Source: Gigaspora rosea (taxonomy: Eukaryota; Glomeromycota; Glomeromycetes; Diversisporales; Gigasporaceae). From it: DNA of 64,000 nucleotides. Every line of letters starts with the position of its first letter. Position 1 is the stretch's first letter. Made by a program: the position numbers and the translations under genes. A model generated the notes under the pieces. The model searched no databases. It was given only the letters and a program-made list of their open reading frames with translations, and was not told the origin of the DNA. The stretch lies in assembly GCA_003550325.1 (NCBI GenBank), contig QKWP01001963.1:10448-74447 (forward strand). Reading direction: 5' to 3'. Below, piece by piece: positions 11,600 to 23,547 of the stretch.

Positions 11600-12640
11600 A
11601 CATCAAGAAAGAATAAATTCAAATATTCATATATTTTTTACAATCACCTAATTATCACTTTGCCATAACAATAATATAAAGCAATTTAATAAAAATTTTA
11701 TTTTTTTTATTTATTTATTATAAAAAATTCTCTAACAAATCAGTTACAATTTGGAATATAATATACAATCCTATAGCAAATAACTAATGAAATACTAGTG
11801 ATAATATAACACTAACAAAGGTAAAAACAACCAATGACCATGATTACTAAAAAAAAAGAAAAAAATTCAACAAATCGGTGACAAAACACCTAAAGCAACT
11901 ATAAAGCTACACGAAAACGCCCAGGAAAACTAACAAAGTACCCAAGGTAAAATCTACAAGACACCCCAAAACGCACCAAAGCAATATCAAAATTGGCGAC
12001 AAAACACCTGAGGCAACCATGAACTCAAACAGAGAGCACCACGAACTCGAACAAAAAACACCACAAACTCGAATAGAGAGCACCACAAATTCGAACAGAG
12101 AACATCACGAACTCGAATAGAGAACACTACAAACTCGAACAGAAAACACCACGAACTCAAACAGAGAACACCACGAACTCGAACAGAGAGCATCCAAGAA
12201 AACTAACAGGGGCACCCAAAACGAAATATATGGAAGAATCTCTGAAACATGTACGAAATCGGCCAACCCAAAACAAAATCTCTGAAATGCACTCGAAGCT
12301 ACGTTGAAATTGGCAATACCAGCATCACGAATCACTCGAAGAACCTAAAAAAAGAAAAACTTAAAGTAGTATTTAGAAATAGGGCACGTTAACAAAAATA
12401 TGACGAAAAAGAAAAAACCAATGGCGCCAGCAATAAATAATATACCGAAATAGTTGACAACAATAACGAAGCACCTACTAACAACTTAAAAGACGAAACC
12501 CGAAACAGTTGCTCCAAATAGATGGCACCAATGACGAAGAAAGGTTGGACGACGCTAACAACAAAGTACTAACGAAGTTATCTGAGTGTAATGGGATAAA
12601 TTAAAAAAAAAAGATATAAATAACAAAAATAAAAATACAT
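11600..12640. repeat. ACGA/CAAC-rich repeat region with 22-bp minisatellite and A-rich tail
   Basis: Composition is unlike the surroundings: rich in A and C on the plus strand (aaaacacc, acgaag, aacaac). It contains an eight-copy 22-bp minisatellite at 12021-12196 and runs into A-rich DNA after 12600. The style matches 45200-45830. Open frames on the minus strand are by-products of this composition. Possibly the 3' part of a retroposed element; the family is not recognised. Confidence 0.45.
12021..12196. repeat. 22-bp minisatellite, 8 copies
   Basis: Unit GAACTCGAACAGAGARCACCAC repeated eight times with scattered changes. The unit length is not a multiple of 3, so it does not encode a protein repeat. 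No spacers, so not CRISPR. Confidence 0.85.
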
Positions 12641-12788
12641 AATAATAAAAAAAAAATTTAAAAATTAAATTATTAAATATGATAGTTATAAATAAAAAAA
12701 AAGACGAAAAAAAATAAATATATAAATAAAAAAAAATCACGTGAAGATCTAATCTAGATCTATCATGAAAGATAAAAATAATAATTAA

Positions 12789-13010
12789 TGTCGCAGATTA
12801 AAATGAAATCAGATTAAAATGAAACTGGTGACCTCTCTTGCTTACCTTTAAAGCTTATAAAACCCACATATACTCATTTATTAATAACCCTAACCCTAAA
12901 CCCTAACCCTAATGCTAAAAAAATCTAAAAAATGTTCCCTAAAAAATTTTAAAATTTTGCTTAAAAAATAGAAATTTCATTTTAATCTGATTTCATTTTA
13001 ATCTGTCACA
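12789..13010. mobile_element. TGTCAC-ended MITE with duplicated subterminal repeat, copy 1
   Basis: Flanked by the 5-bp TSD ATTAA (12784-12788, 13011-13015). Each TIR holds two tandem copies of CAGATTAAAATGAAAT. The core has CACATATACTC, then AACCCTAACCCTAAACCCTAACCC. 222 bp, non-coding. Confidence 0.8.
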
Positions 13011-13015
13011 ATTAA

Positions 13016-13640
13016 TAATAAAAAAAAAAATCAAAAAACATTATAAATTAAAAAAATTAATATAAATATAAAAAAAAATAATAAATTAAATATAAAAAAT
13101 TTTAAAATAAATAAAAAAAAATAATAATTAAAAATAATTAAAAATAATTAAAAAAATTGAAAAAAAACCAAAAAAATAATAAAAATAAAAAAAAGTTAAA
13201 AATAAATATAAAAAAAATAATTTTTAAATGTAAAAAAAAATTAAAAAAAAATTAAAATAAAAAAAATGAAATCAGATTAAAATGAAACTGGGAACCTCTC
13301 TTGCTTACCTTTAAAGCTTATAAAACCCATATATACTCGTTTATTAATAACTCTAACCCTAAACCCTATCCCTAATGCTAAAAAAACCTAAAAAATATCA
13401 CCTAAAAAATTTTAAAATTTTGCTTAAAAAATAGAAAAATTTCATTTTAATCTGATTTCATTTTAATCTGTCACAATTAATAATAAAAAAAAATAAAAAA
13501 AAACATTATAAATTAAAAAAATTAATATAAAAATAAAAAAAAATAATAAAAATAAAAAAAAAAGTTAAAAATAAATATAAAAAAAATAATTTTTAAATGT
13601 AAAAAAAAATTAAAAAAAATTAAAATAAAAAAAAGGGGTT
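13016..13640. repeat. A-rich low-complexity DNA with a tandemly duplicated MITE copy
   Basis: Mostly poly-A with TTAAAA and AATAATAA interruptions. A second copy of the preceding MITE lies at 13267-13475 (left TIR cut short). It is followed by the same A-rich flank, so element plus flank (about 470 bp) was duplicated in tandem. Confidence 0.7.
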
Positions 13641-13883
13641 TTCTAGACATCTCTGGTCAGAGATATATAACTTATATATCTCTGGCCTATTGGCCAATCA
13701 AATTAACAGAAAATCATATGATTAAAACATGTGACAACAAACAACATTTCCGAGGTCAGATCAGAAAATTAGATCGGAAAATCAGATCGGAAAATCAAAT
13801 CGGAACTTTATTTATTTTAACTATTATAACCAACCAATTAAATTCCTAAAATCAATATAATCTCCAATTCAAGTACAATGCGA

Positions 13884-14211
13884 TAGGGTTGCATCAGTCC
13901 GGTCCGGTCCGGTCCCTAAGAGGACCATTATCATAGTGTTTACGGTCCCGGTCCGGTCCGGTCCTTCGGTCCCATAACAGTTCTTTAATAATTACGTCCA
14001 AAAATGACGTAATTTTTACTGTCAGATGTAAACAAACATCATATGATCTATATTACACCTGATCAAGAAATTTGATTGGGTGATACAAATATTACAGTTA
14101 TGTTTACAAGGACCGGTCCCAGGACCGGTCCTTTAATGGTCCTACGGTTCTTATCGGTCCCGGTCCGGGACCGGTCCTGGACTGGTCTTTTTCAGGACTG
14201 ATGCATCTCTA
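13884..14211. mobile_element. hAT-like MITE with GGTCCGGTCC arms
   Basis: 8-bp TSD CAATGCGA at 13876-13883 and 14212-14219. TIRs are TAGGGTTGCATCAGTCC and, reversed, TAGAGATGCATCAGTCC, typical TAGRGNTGCA hAT ends. Subterminal tandem GGTCCGGTCC on both sides. The interior has TTACACCTGATC and TTTGATTGGG. Confidence 0.85.
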
Positions 14212-14219
14212 CAATGCGA

Positions 14220-17200
14220 AGACTAAAAAATTTTCAAACAAAATTTCTATTCTATAAAGAACAGTTCTTAAACGTGCATGATTTCTATGATAAAAATTTT
14301 GTTACTGTATTTGCCGCCTATTATGGTAGCATAAGAAATTTATATAGAGTTAGTTTGTATTGAAACAATAATGACTTCTATAACAATTGACTACAAAAAT
14401 TCTACTACTGTACTTACCAACTATCGTGATAACATAAGTTATTTAGACAGAATTGTTAGTTCCGTATTGGAATGGTTGTAATTTCTAGCGATTTTCTGTA
14501 AAAAATTGTTACCGAATTTGCTGACTATTGTGAAGAACGTAAGCGACTTATAAGGGTTACATTAGAATAATCGTGAATTCTATAGCGATTTACCATAAAA
14601 TATTCTATTAATACACCTACCGGGTATTATGGTAATGTAATTTAGACAGAGTTATGTTAGCAATAATCTAATTTCTATAGTGATTTGCTATAAAAAATTA
14701 ACAATTCTTTAACCGTACTTGCTGACTATTGTGGTAACTGAGATTTTAGATAGGTTCATGTTAGCTTGTATTGGAATAATCATGATTTCTGTAATGAAAA
14801 AAATTCTATTACTGTACCTATTGACCATTGCGGTAGCATAAGCGATTTAGACGGTATTATATTAGTTCTGTGTTGAAATGATCATAATTTCTAGTAATTT
14901 GCTGTAAAAAAATTCGTTTACCGTACTTGCAAACTATTATGGTAACTAAAAGATTTTTAGATAGGTTCATATTAGTTTGTATTGGAATAATAATAATTTC
15001 TGTAGCGAATTACCATAAAAAAATACTATTACTGTACTTATTGACCATTGTGGTAGCATAAGGGATTTAGACGGTGTTATATTAGTTCTGTGTTGAAATG
15101 ATCATAATTTCTAGTAATTTGCTGTAAAAAAATTCGTTTACCGTACTTGCTGACTATTGTGGTAACTAAGAGATTTTTAGATAGGTTCATGTTAGTTTGT
15201 ATTGGAATAATCATGATTTCTGTAACGGATTACCATAAGAAAAAAAATTCTATTACTGTACTTACTGACCATTGTGGTAGCGTAACCAATTTAGACAGTG
15301 TTATATTAGTTCTGTGTTGAATGATCATAATTTCTAATACCATACTTGCTGACTATTGTGGTAACTAAGATATTTTAGATAGGTTCATATTAGTTTGTAT
15401 TGAAATGATCATGATTTCTGTATCGAATTACCGTAAAAAAAATTCTATTACTATACTTACTGACCATTGTGGTAGCATAGATGGCGTTATATTAGTTCTG
15501 TGTTGAAATGATCAATAATTTCTAGCAATTTGCTGTAAAAAAATTCGTTTACTGTACTTGCCGACTATTGTGGTAACTAAGAGATTTTTAGATAGGTTCA
15601 TATTAGTTTGTATTGGAATAATCATGATTTTTGTAACGAATTACCATAAAAAAAAATTCTATTACTGTACTTACTGACCATTGTGGTAGCATAGGCGATT
15701 TAGACGGTGTTATATTAGTTTTGTGTTAAAATGATCATAATTTTTAGTAATTTGCTATAAAAAAATTCATTTACCATACTTGCAAACTATTATGGTAACT
15801 AAGAGATTTTTAGATAGTTCATGTTAGTTTGTATTGGAATAATCATAATTTCTGTAGCGAATTACTATAAAAAAATACTATTACTGTACTTATTGACCAT
15901 TGTGGTAGCATAAGAGATTTAGACAGTGTTATATTAGTTCTGTTGAAATGATCATAATTTCTAGTAATTTGCTATAAAAAAATTTATTTACCGTACTTGT
16001 CGACTATTGTAGTAACTAGATAGGTTCATGTTAGTTTGTATTAGAATAATCATAATTTCTGTAGCGGATTACCGTAAAAAAATTCTATTACTGTACTTCC
16101 TGACCATTGTGGAGCGTAAGCGATTTAGACGGTGTTATATTAGTTCTGTGTTGAATGATAATAATTTCTAATATCATACTTGCTGACTATTGTAGTAACT
16201 GTGAGATTTTAGATAGGTTCATGTTAGTTTGTATTGGAATAATCATAATTTCTGTATCGAATTACTGTAAAAAAATTTCTATCACTGTACTTACTGACCA
16301 TTGTGGTAGCGTAGATGGTGTTATATTAGTTCTGTGTTGAAATAATTAATAATTTCTAGTAACTTGCTGTAAAAAAAAATTCGTTTACCATACTTGCTAA
16401 CTATTGTGGTAACATAAGAGATTTTAAATAGGTTCATGTTAGTCTGTATTTGGATAATCATTAAAAAATTCTATTGCTGCACTTACCGACTATTGTAGTA
16501 GCGTAAGTGATTTAGTTAGAGTTATATTAGTTCTGTATTGGAATGATCATAATTTCTATATCAATTTGCTGTAAAAAATTCTGTTACCGTATTTGCCGAC
16601 TATTGTAGTAACATAAGAGATTGGTTATATTAGCTTATATTGGAATAATCATAATTTCTACAGCAATTTACTGTAAAAAATTCTATTACTCTACTTACCG
16701 ACTATTGTGATAGCGTAAGTGATTTAGACAGAGTTATATTAAGTTCTGTATAGAATGATCATAATTTCTATATCAATTTGTTGCAAAAAGTTCTGTTCCC
16801 ATATTTGCCAACTATTGTGGTAATATAAGAGATTTAGATAGGGCTATGTTAGTTTGAATTGGAATAATCTTAATTTCTATAACGATTTACTGTAAAAAAT
16901 CCTATTACTTACTGACTATTGTATAACTTAAGAGAGTTAAATAAGTTTGTAATAATCGTGATGTCTAAAGCAATTTACTGTAAAAAAATTCTTGTAAAAA
17001 AATTCTGTTGCCATACCTGCCAACCATTGCGGTAACAGAAGTGATTTAGATTGATAGATAGTGTTAGTTTTATATTGGAATAATCGCAAAACTCTATTAC
17101 TGTACTTACCCACTATTGTGATGACATAAGTGATTTAGATGATTTGTTGTAAATTCAGTTATCAATCATACTTACCGCTATTGCGGTAACATTAGTGTAA

Positions 17201-17260
17201 AATTTGTTTTTATGGTGGTCTGTCACTGTACTTACTCGCTATAGCGACATAGTGATTTGG
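14220..17260 (+). repeat. Satellite array, ~110-bp monomers with dimeric higher-order unit (~218 bp)
   Basis: About 27 monomers. Type A has ACTGTACTTACTGACCATTG, GTAGCATAAGCGATTTAGAC, TTATATTAGTTCTGTGTTG. Type B has ACCGTACTTGCTGACTATTG, TAGATAGGTTCATGTTAG, TTTGTATTGGAATAATCAT. In the centre (about 14750-16400) A and B alternate with a ~218-bp period. The flanks (14220-14700, 16450-17260) are single, more diverged monomers. No coding potential. Confidence 0.9.
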
Positions 17261-17990
17261 ATGGGTTAAGTTTTGTAGATCTACTGTATCAAAATTAAAT
17301 AAAATTTAATTTCAACAGAAAAAATTCGATGTCGCAAATGAAGCATGATTTTCAAAAAGCACGAAATCAAATACAAATATATTGATACATCTCATGTGAT
17401 ATCCATATCAAATATTATAATTGGCCACTGCTTATAGACTTCATTTTTTAAAATCAAACAGTACCCGTGCGTACTGTGTAAAGGACAGGGTACCATATTT
17501 GGGGACATACCATGTTAAATGCGGTAAATCAATTTAGTTACCCCGGGTCTTATTTAAGAAGGAGGCTAGTAGGGAAGAATACTTAGGTTTTAATCATAAG
17601 GCATTATTTTTGAAGGATACTGTAAGCAGTGGCTAATATAGTAATAATTCAAAACTTAAAATCAGCAATGTCATCAAATATTTGAAAATAACAAATTTGA
17701 GATAACCAAATTTGAGTATAGTTTAAAGCTAAAACTCTCGCATTTGAGATAAAACTAAATTTGTATAAACTTTATTTCTTTCATTTGTAATGCATAAAGT
17801 TTTCAGAGCCAAAAAAATTCTAAATACTTTACTAAAATATCATTGCACTATTTTGTAATTTGAAGATTGACTTGAAATCTTGTTGATAAGCATGTGTAAA
17901 TGTAAATAAAACAATTAGCTTTCATCTCATAAATAGATTAAAAAAAAATATAATAGAAAAAAAGTTTACCTCAATTATGAACACGTTTTT
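17261..17990. other. AT-rich DNA between satellite and MULE remnant
   Basis: No gene or clear repeat was seen. A short C/G-richer piece lies at 17460-17560 (TACCCGTGCGTACTG, GTTACCCCGGGTC). Confidence 0.4.
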
Positions 17991-17993
17991 GTG

Positions 17994-18142
17994 TCTGGCT
18001 TAAGTTAGTATTCTCACTTTGGTTCTGGGTCAGAACCACTTCAAGATGCTTTTTTGGCCGGCCTCACTTTCGAGGCTGGCTTAAGTTAATATTATCACTT
18101 TGGTTCTGGGTTGAGACTACTTCAAGATTCTTTTTTGGCCAG
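17994..18142. repeat. Tandem duplication of ~80 bp at the MULE 3' end
   Basis: TGGCTTAAGTTAGTATTCTC ... TTTTTTGGCCGGCCTC is repeated with minor changes directly after itself, at the 3' side of the minus-strand transposase remnant. Confidence 0.7.
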
Positions 18143-20320
18143 CCTCTGTTTTTTTCATAGCAGGTATATTTTCCTTTTTGCTTCTAATTCTTCCTTTTTT
18201 AGATCGTCCAACAGCCTTACTTTTTATTAGAGTTGTTGATTGTTGGAAGCTCAGGGGATGCTGAAGTATTCTCATAAGTTGAAGCAAGATCGTCGCCAGA
18301 GGCATATAATGCCTCCAAATACTTTTCAAGGTACAATGTAAAATCTGCACATTTGTCAGGGTCCATTGCAACCTTATTTGCAATTTTTCCTGATAGTCGA
18401 TGGATATACATAAACCGAATTCGAGAGTTATCTTCACCAGATGATTCATGAGATGCTAAAATTCCTGGGACTTGTGATTGTGAACGACTATAGAAATTAA
18501 TATAATCTTTTACAAGCTCCAACTCGGGCGGGTCTTTCTGCCAATGTTTAGAAAAGTGCACAGGATCGAGATAAGCAAGAGATGGATGAACAGCAGCTGC
18601 AAGAGAATAGCGACAAACTATCCCGGCAAATTCGAGATTACGGCAGCTACAAGAAAGTACACAACCATCATACTAGACCAAACGTATAACGTCAGGCCTT
18701 TCATAGCATGACAATTTGAAACAATGCACTTCTTCATCATTTGTAGTTTCCTTGCATGCATATACGTCTTTTGCATTCCATTCGGCCTCAAATTTTTCTA
18801 AGTATATCTTGTCAGACAACTAGCTGCTTGATTTTCGATAGGGTTTGGGAAAGTCAAAGGAATAGGATAAACAAGCTCCTTATGGGCAGATATATGCTCA
18901 GCCTCTTCATGGAGATCGAGTGCACGTTCAAAGGCTCTTAAAAATTTTGTAGGCCTCGTTTTACAATCAACGAAACCTTTTAACAGGCTGTTCATTGATT
19001 CCCCTCTTTGTGTAGACGACATATCGGCGAAAAAATAATCTTTTAAATATGCTGGGGCCTAATGTTCACGCCACCGACTAAGAACCTCCAGATACGACTT
19101 TGCCTCAGCATAGTCATCGCTTTCCATTATACAATTCCACAGGTCCTCAAACTCGTTTTGATCAATGTAATGGTTTAAACATTTCATAAGATCCGCGTGA
19201 AACACATTATATTTTTTTCAAGTTTTGAGATCATATTCGACCTTATATTCTTTAACATGTGCCAAATACAAAGGCCATGCTTAGTACCGTGTTTATTAGT
19301 AAGCACAGAACGAATAGCATCAGACATAGCCAAATCGTTGTTTGTTAGAATAGTGTTGGGCGCGGTGCCAAAAATATGAATAAAGGATTCGAAAAGCTAC
19401 ACAAAACTTGAAGACGTTTCATCCCGAAGCAACGCGCCAGCAGCGCAGTAAAAGAGACCATTATTTGTAACACCTGTGAACATGCCAAAAGGCATCGAGA
19501 AATAATTACTCTTATATGTGTTATCATAAACAATTGTGTCATGAAAGCACATGTATTGCCGCTTTTGTGATGCATATACCTAGAGTACATGCTTCAGTTG
19601 ATTATTACTGTCCAATTCGAATTCATATGAAAATTCGGGGTCATCGTTACGCTTTTTTTGGAGTAGAAGGAGAAAATTATGGGCTTGGAATTCATTGCAT
19701 AACATGCGATCAGTATCAATCAAATTATACACGTCTTTCATTATCCACATCTTCATGGCTGGTCCGTATTTTACTGTAAGAAGTGATTGGATTTGTGGTA
19801 CTGCAATTCCTGCTTTTCTCAAAGTAAAAATCTCTTCTTTAATAAAGGTTGGTATTTCGCGATTAGTAGGCGATATGTGCATAAGTTGAAGAGGAATAAG
19901 ATTATGATTATGGCAGAGATCGACTTGTGAGATATAATATTTGTTATCTTTCGGGTTATAATTGAGACAAACAGACCAAGGGCAGTTATATTTTTTTGAT
20001 TCTTTGTTTCTACTTTTTTTATTCAGATTTTTAGACTTGGGCTTGTACACACCAGAGCGATCGCAGAAAAAAACTTGAATACTACGCAAGCCATTACTAC
20101 GATTATTGCCCTTTAAGAAAATCACTTTAAACCCACTTGTTTCCACATACTGATTGGCAACACATTTAAATGCCTCAAGAGAGACATAATCCTGGTCATG
20201 CTGAAAAAGCGAGTTACTTAATTCTAATGGGAATACAGGTTCTAATGGTGATTCAGGCTCTAATGGGGATTCAGGTTCTATTTCGAGTTCGAATGAGAAC
20301 TCGGGTCTAATATGAACTCA
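18117..20320 (-). pseudogene. MULE transposase remnant (FAR1-type DNA-binding domain, MULE core, SWIM)
   Basis: Reading down the minus strand: an acidic N-part with repeats PESPLE (18-bp units at 20225-20290); QYVETSGFKVIFLKGNN; a FAR1/WRKY-GCM1-like zinc region (YNCPWSVCLNYNPKDNKYY, DLCHNHN); the transposase core (MCFHDTIVYDNTYKSNYF, MPFGMFTGVTNNG, TNNDLAMSDAI, KHGLCIWHMLKNI); STQRGESMNSLLKGFVD; and a SWIM-like finger (CSCRNLEFAGIVCRY, with Tyr where His is usual). The pieces fall in different frames with several stops, so it is not a functional gene. Plain DNA transposon (Mutator superfamily). No matching TIRs were found around 17460 or 20800, so the ends are unknown. Confidence 0.85.
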
Positions 20321-20329
20321 GGTTCTGAT

Positions 20330-20925
20330 TCTTAAAATATTAAAGGATATTAGCATTCACAAAACATTGTAATGTGCATGTATTTACGGAATCACAATAA
20401 TCAATCCAAGATTCCAATTTTGTCATCGAAAGACATAGTATTAAACAATTAAAACTTTACCATGAATAAGCCGCATTTGTGACGCTACTTCTAGCTCCAT
20501 ACTGGCGCAATGTTAAACAATTTTTTTTAAGTCTAAAGGACTTTGGATTGTAGCTTAAATTGGGTTGTCTCAAATTAAAAGGTTTGGTTTCTTCATTTGC
20601 ATGAAAGTTGGTTTAAAATTTTTATACAATCACACTTTGCCGGACTTATGGTTCTTGAGGTTCAAAAGTTCATTAGATTGTTTTTTTTTTTTGTTTTTTT
20701 CTTAACCCATACGTTATAGCAAAAAATTTATGTTAAACTTATTAAGTGTTCGTCTATCTAAATTCGGCTTAAAGAGAGGCGAATAACTTTCCTCTGATCT
20801 CTTTTACCGGCAGGTGCTGGTTTTTAAATCACTGCAGTTGTATTGTTTGAGAGAGCGTTAATGCAAAGAAAATTCTAAAATTCTTTGTTTTAATATGTAA
20901 CACATGCATGCATATGACGCCAGCA
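20330..20925. other. Intergenic DNA with poly-T tract
   Basis: No gene was seen. A T-run lies at about 20682-20700 and a short inverted patch near 20760-20810. Confidence 0.4.
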
Positions 20926-20929
20926 TATA

Positions 20930-21150
20930 GGATGCGAAACGGGCCGGGTCGGGTCGGGCTTTCTAAGACCCGAAACAGAGCCCGAAAAATTTTTTTAGGC
21001 CCGATTTCAAGCCCAAGCCCGACAAAAAGCCCGTTAAACAAACCGGGCCGGGCCTTGTTATAACTCGGGCTCAAGCCCGACAAAAAAGCCCGCTAAGCAA
21101 ACCGGGCCGGGCTTTATTTTAAATTCAGCCCAAGCCTGGTCCGGCCCATA
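20930..21150. repeat. GGGCCGGGC-rich repeat, likely hAT-like MITE
   Basis: Starts TAGGATGCGAAACGGGCC, resembling a hAT end, and contains repeated GGGCCGGGC / AAGCCCGACAAAAA blocks in both orientations. The right end is uncertain and no TSD could be read. Confidence 0.45.
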
Positions 21151-21627
21151 TTTCATATAGATTTTTGACTCTGACAGCAGAAGATGCCATCGGAAATCGT
21201 ATTAAAACCTTTTTTTAAGAGCCGATAGTATAGTGTTGAAACCGATAGCATGGATAATAATATATTCGAAATGTTCTTCTAATCTATATTCGTTCACCAG
21301 ACTTACTTGTCTGGCTTTTTGATTTCTTACTAAGGGTATGTTTTCCTATCTAGTGAAGTTTACGTACATACGTACGTATGGTGCAAGTCTAAAAATCACA
21401 ATTATTTCAGGACAAAAATTAAAATCTTATTCCTTAAAAAAAAGATAATCAAGTAACACAATTTAAATCAATATCTACTTCTGTAACGAATAAAGTAAAA
21501 TTGAGGTTTTTATCCTTGCACCTTATCGGTTAGTGCGCAAGAATTAAATTTCTTACTCTACATTATAACTACAATATAAGGTATTTTCAAATATACTTTT
21601 GCTTTTTTTTCAACAAAACCCGAGTTC

Positions 21628-21829
21628 NNNNNNNNNNNNNNNNNNNNNNNNNNNNNNNNNNNNNNNNNNNNNNNNNNNNNNNNNNNNNNNNNNNNNNNNN
21701 NNNNNNNNNNNNNNNNNNNNNNNNNNNNNNNNNNNNNNNNNNNNNNNNNNNNNNNNNNNNNNNNNNNNNNNNNNNNNNNNNNNNNNNNNNNNNNNNNNNN
21801 NNNNNNNNNNNNNNNNNNNNNNNNNNNNN
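21628..21829. other. Assembly gap (run of N)
   Basis: 202 undetermined bases directly before a homogeneous tandem array. The frame called through it is meaningless. Confidence 0.99.
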
Positions 21830-22460
21830 AAAAAAAATTAAAATAAAAAAAAATTAAAATAAAAAAAAATTAAAATAAAAAAAAATTAAAATAAAAAAAA
21901 ATTAAAATAAAAAAAAATTAAAATAAAAAAAAATTAAAATAAAAAAAAATTAAAATAAAAAAAAATTAAAATAAAAAAAAATTAAAATAAAAAAAAATTA
22001 AAATAAAAAAAAATTAAAATAAAAAAAAATTAAAATAAAAAAAAATTAAAATAAAAAAAAATTAAAATAAAAAAAAATTAAAATAAAAAAAAATTAAAAT
22101 AAAAAAAAATTAAAATAAAAAAAAATTAAAATAAAAAAAAATTAAAATAAAAAAAAATTAAAATAAAAAAAAATTAAAATAAAAAAAAATTAAAATAAAA
22201 AAAAATTAAAATAAAAAAAAATTAAAATAAAAAAAAATTAAAATAAAAAAAAATTAAAATAAAAAAAAATTAAAATAAAAAAAAATTAAAATAAAAAAAA
22301 ATTAAAATAAAAAAAAATTAAAATAAAAAAAAATTAAAATAAAAAAAAATTAAAATAAAAAAAAATTAAAATAAAAAAAAATTAAAATAAAAAAAAATTA
22401 AAATAAAAAAAAATTAAAATAAAAAAAAATTAAAATAAAAAAAAATTAAAATAAAAAAAA
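21830..22460. repeat. 16-bp A/T satellite, about 39 near-identical copies
   Basis: The unit TTAAAATAAAAAAAAA repeats without change for about 630 bases, starting at the gap, then decays into irregular A-rich DNA up to 22600. Confidence 0.95.
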
Positions 22461-22611
22461 CGAAAAAACATAATAAAAAAAAAATTAAAATAAAAAAAAA
22501 TAAAATAATGATGAAAAACATTAAAAATTATTAAATAAAGAAAAAATTTAAAAAAAATAAAAATATTTAAAAAAAATTTAAAAAAAAAATAGAACAAATA
22601 TTAAAATCAGA

Positions 22612-23226
22612 CCTGTGGGTCGATAGCGTAGTAGTTACGCTCCCAGGTCCCCAAACGCAAGGTCGCCAGTTCAAGCCCCACTAGGAACATTAATTCTACA
22701 TGAAGTCACGAAATGGACAGGCTGAGCCAGGATACTAGGACCATGTGCGGGTACATAACCACATTAGGAAGCTCTATGAAAAATATAACACATGAAAATA
22801 GGACACCTAGTAAAGATCTGGACAAAAAAGGAAATAGTAAATACTACCGGTGAAATTTCGGTGGAACAAATAAATACTTCTGGTGAAATTCCGGTCGAAC
22901 AAAGGATACTACCAGTGGAATTCCGGTTGCAAGGTATAAACACAGTGCTGTGACACCAAATCAGGAAAAAGTCCCACGAGGAAAACCTGATCTGATCCAA
23001 ACTCAGAAGGGAGTACCTGGGATAGATGAAAAATGGACCTATACAAGCATATCGGCAGAGTAAACTAACTCCTTAAAGCTGATCTAAGAAGCCTTCGGGT
23101 GGGCGCACCGAATGATGGTCCGGCTGGAATCAGCCAGGAAAACCAGATGAAGGGGGAGTAGGTTAAATAGACTTCATAGGACAGAAATAAATATAGAAAA
23201 TAATTAATAAAAAAAAAAAAAAATAA
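22612..23226 (+). mobile_element. tRNA-derived SINE, family 2
   Basis: The head looks like a tRNA gene with Pol III boxes: A box GATAGCGTAGTAGTTA (about 22622) and B box CAGTTCAAGCCCC (about 22665). The body of ~530 bp contains a 33-bp triplicate (TACTACCGGTGAAATTTCGG variants at 22840-22930) and ends in an A-run at about 23210. No protein is coded. Target duplication is hidden in A-rich flanks. Confidence 0.7.
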
Positions 23227-23272
23227 ATAATAAAAATTAATTAAAAAAAAGTTTAAAAAAGGGTGAATCTTT

Positions 23273-23497
23273 TGTAACTGTGGTTACAGTTCTAAGCCAA
23301 TCAAATTGCTAGATTATGCATGACAAAAAAATTCAAAAAATTACAAATCGCAATAACTTCAAATTATGCCTATGAAACCAATATTTTTTTCTAGCTAAAA
23401 ATGCTTTTTAAGGTGTTTTATTATATAATAAACCTTTTTCTAACTCTAAATATAACCCTAACCCTAATCTGGTTACTGTCACCGCCGGTGACAAGCA
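23273..23497. mobile_element. TGTCAC-ended MITE with telomere-like core
   Basis: TGTAACTGTGGTTACAGT at the left is mirrored by ACTGTCACCGCCGGTGACA at the right; most mismatches are C/T. CCAATCAAAT lies just inside. The core has CCTATGAAACC, TTATATAATAAACCTTTTTC and AACCCTAACCCTAA. Confidence 0.65.
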
Positions 23498-23547
23498 CAT
23501 TTTTTCTAAAAAAAATATTAATTATTAAAAAAATTAATTTATTGGTT

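Noticed and set aside
12021-12196. CRISPR-like regular repeats
   Set aside because: Head-to-tail 22-bp units without spacers, in a eukaryotic context; the same applies to the satellite at 14220-17260.
11987-12335. Minus-strand frames over 22-bp repeats
   Set aside because: Unit length is not a multiple of 3 and the frames only reflect repeat composition.
21599-21841. 80-codon frame through the N run
   Set aside because: It spans an assembly gap and is not sequence evidence.
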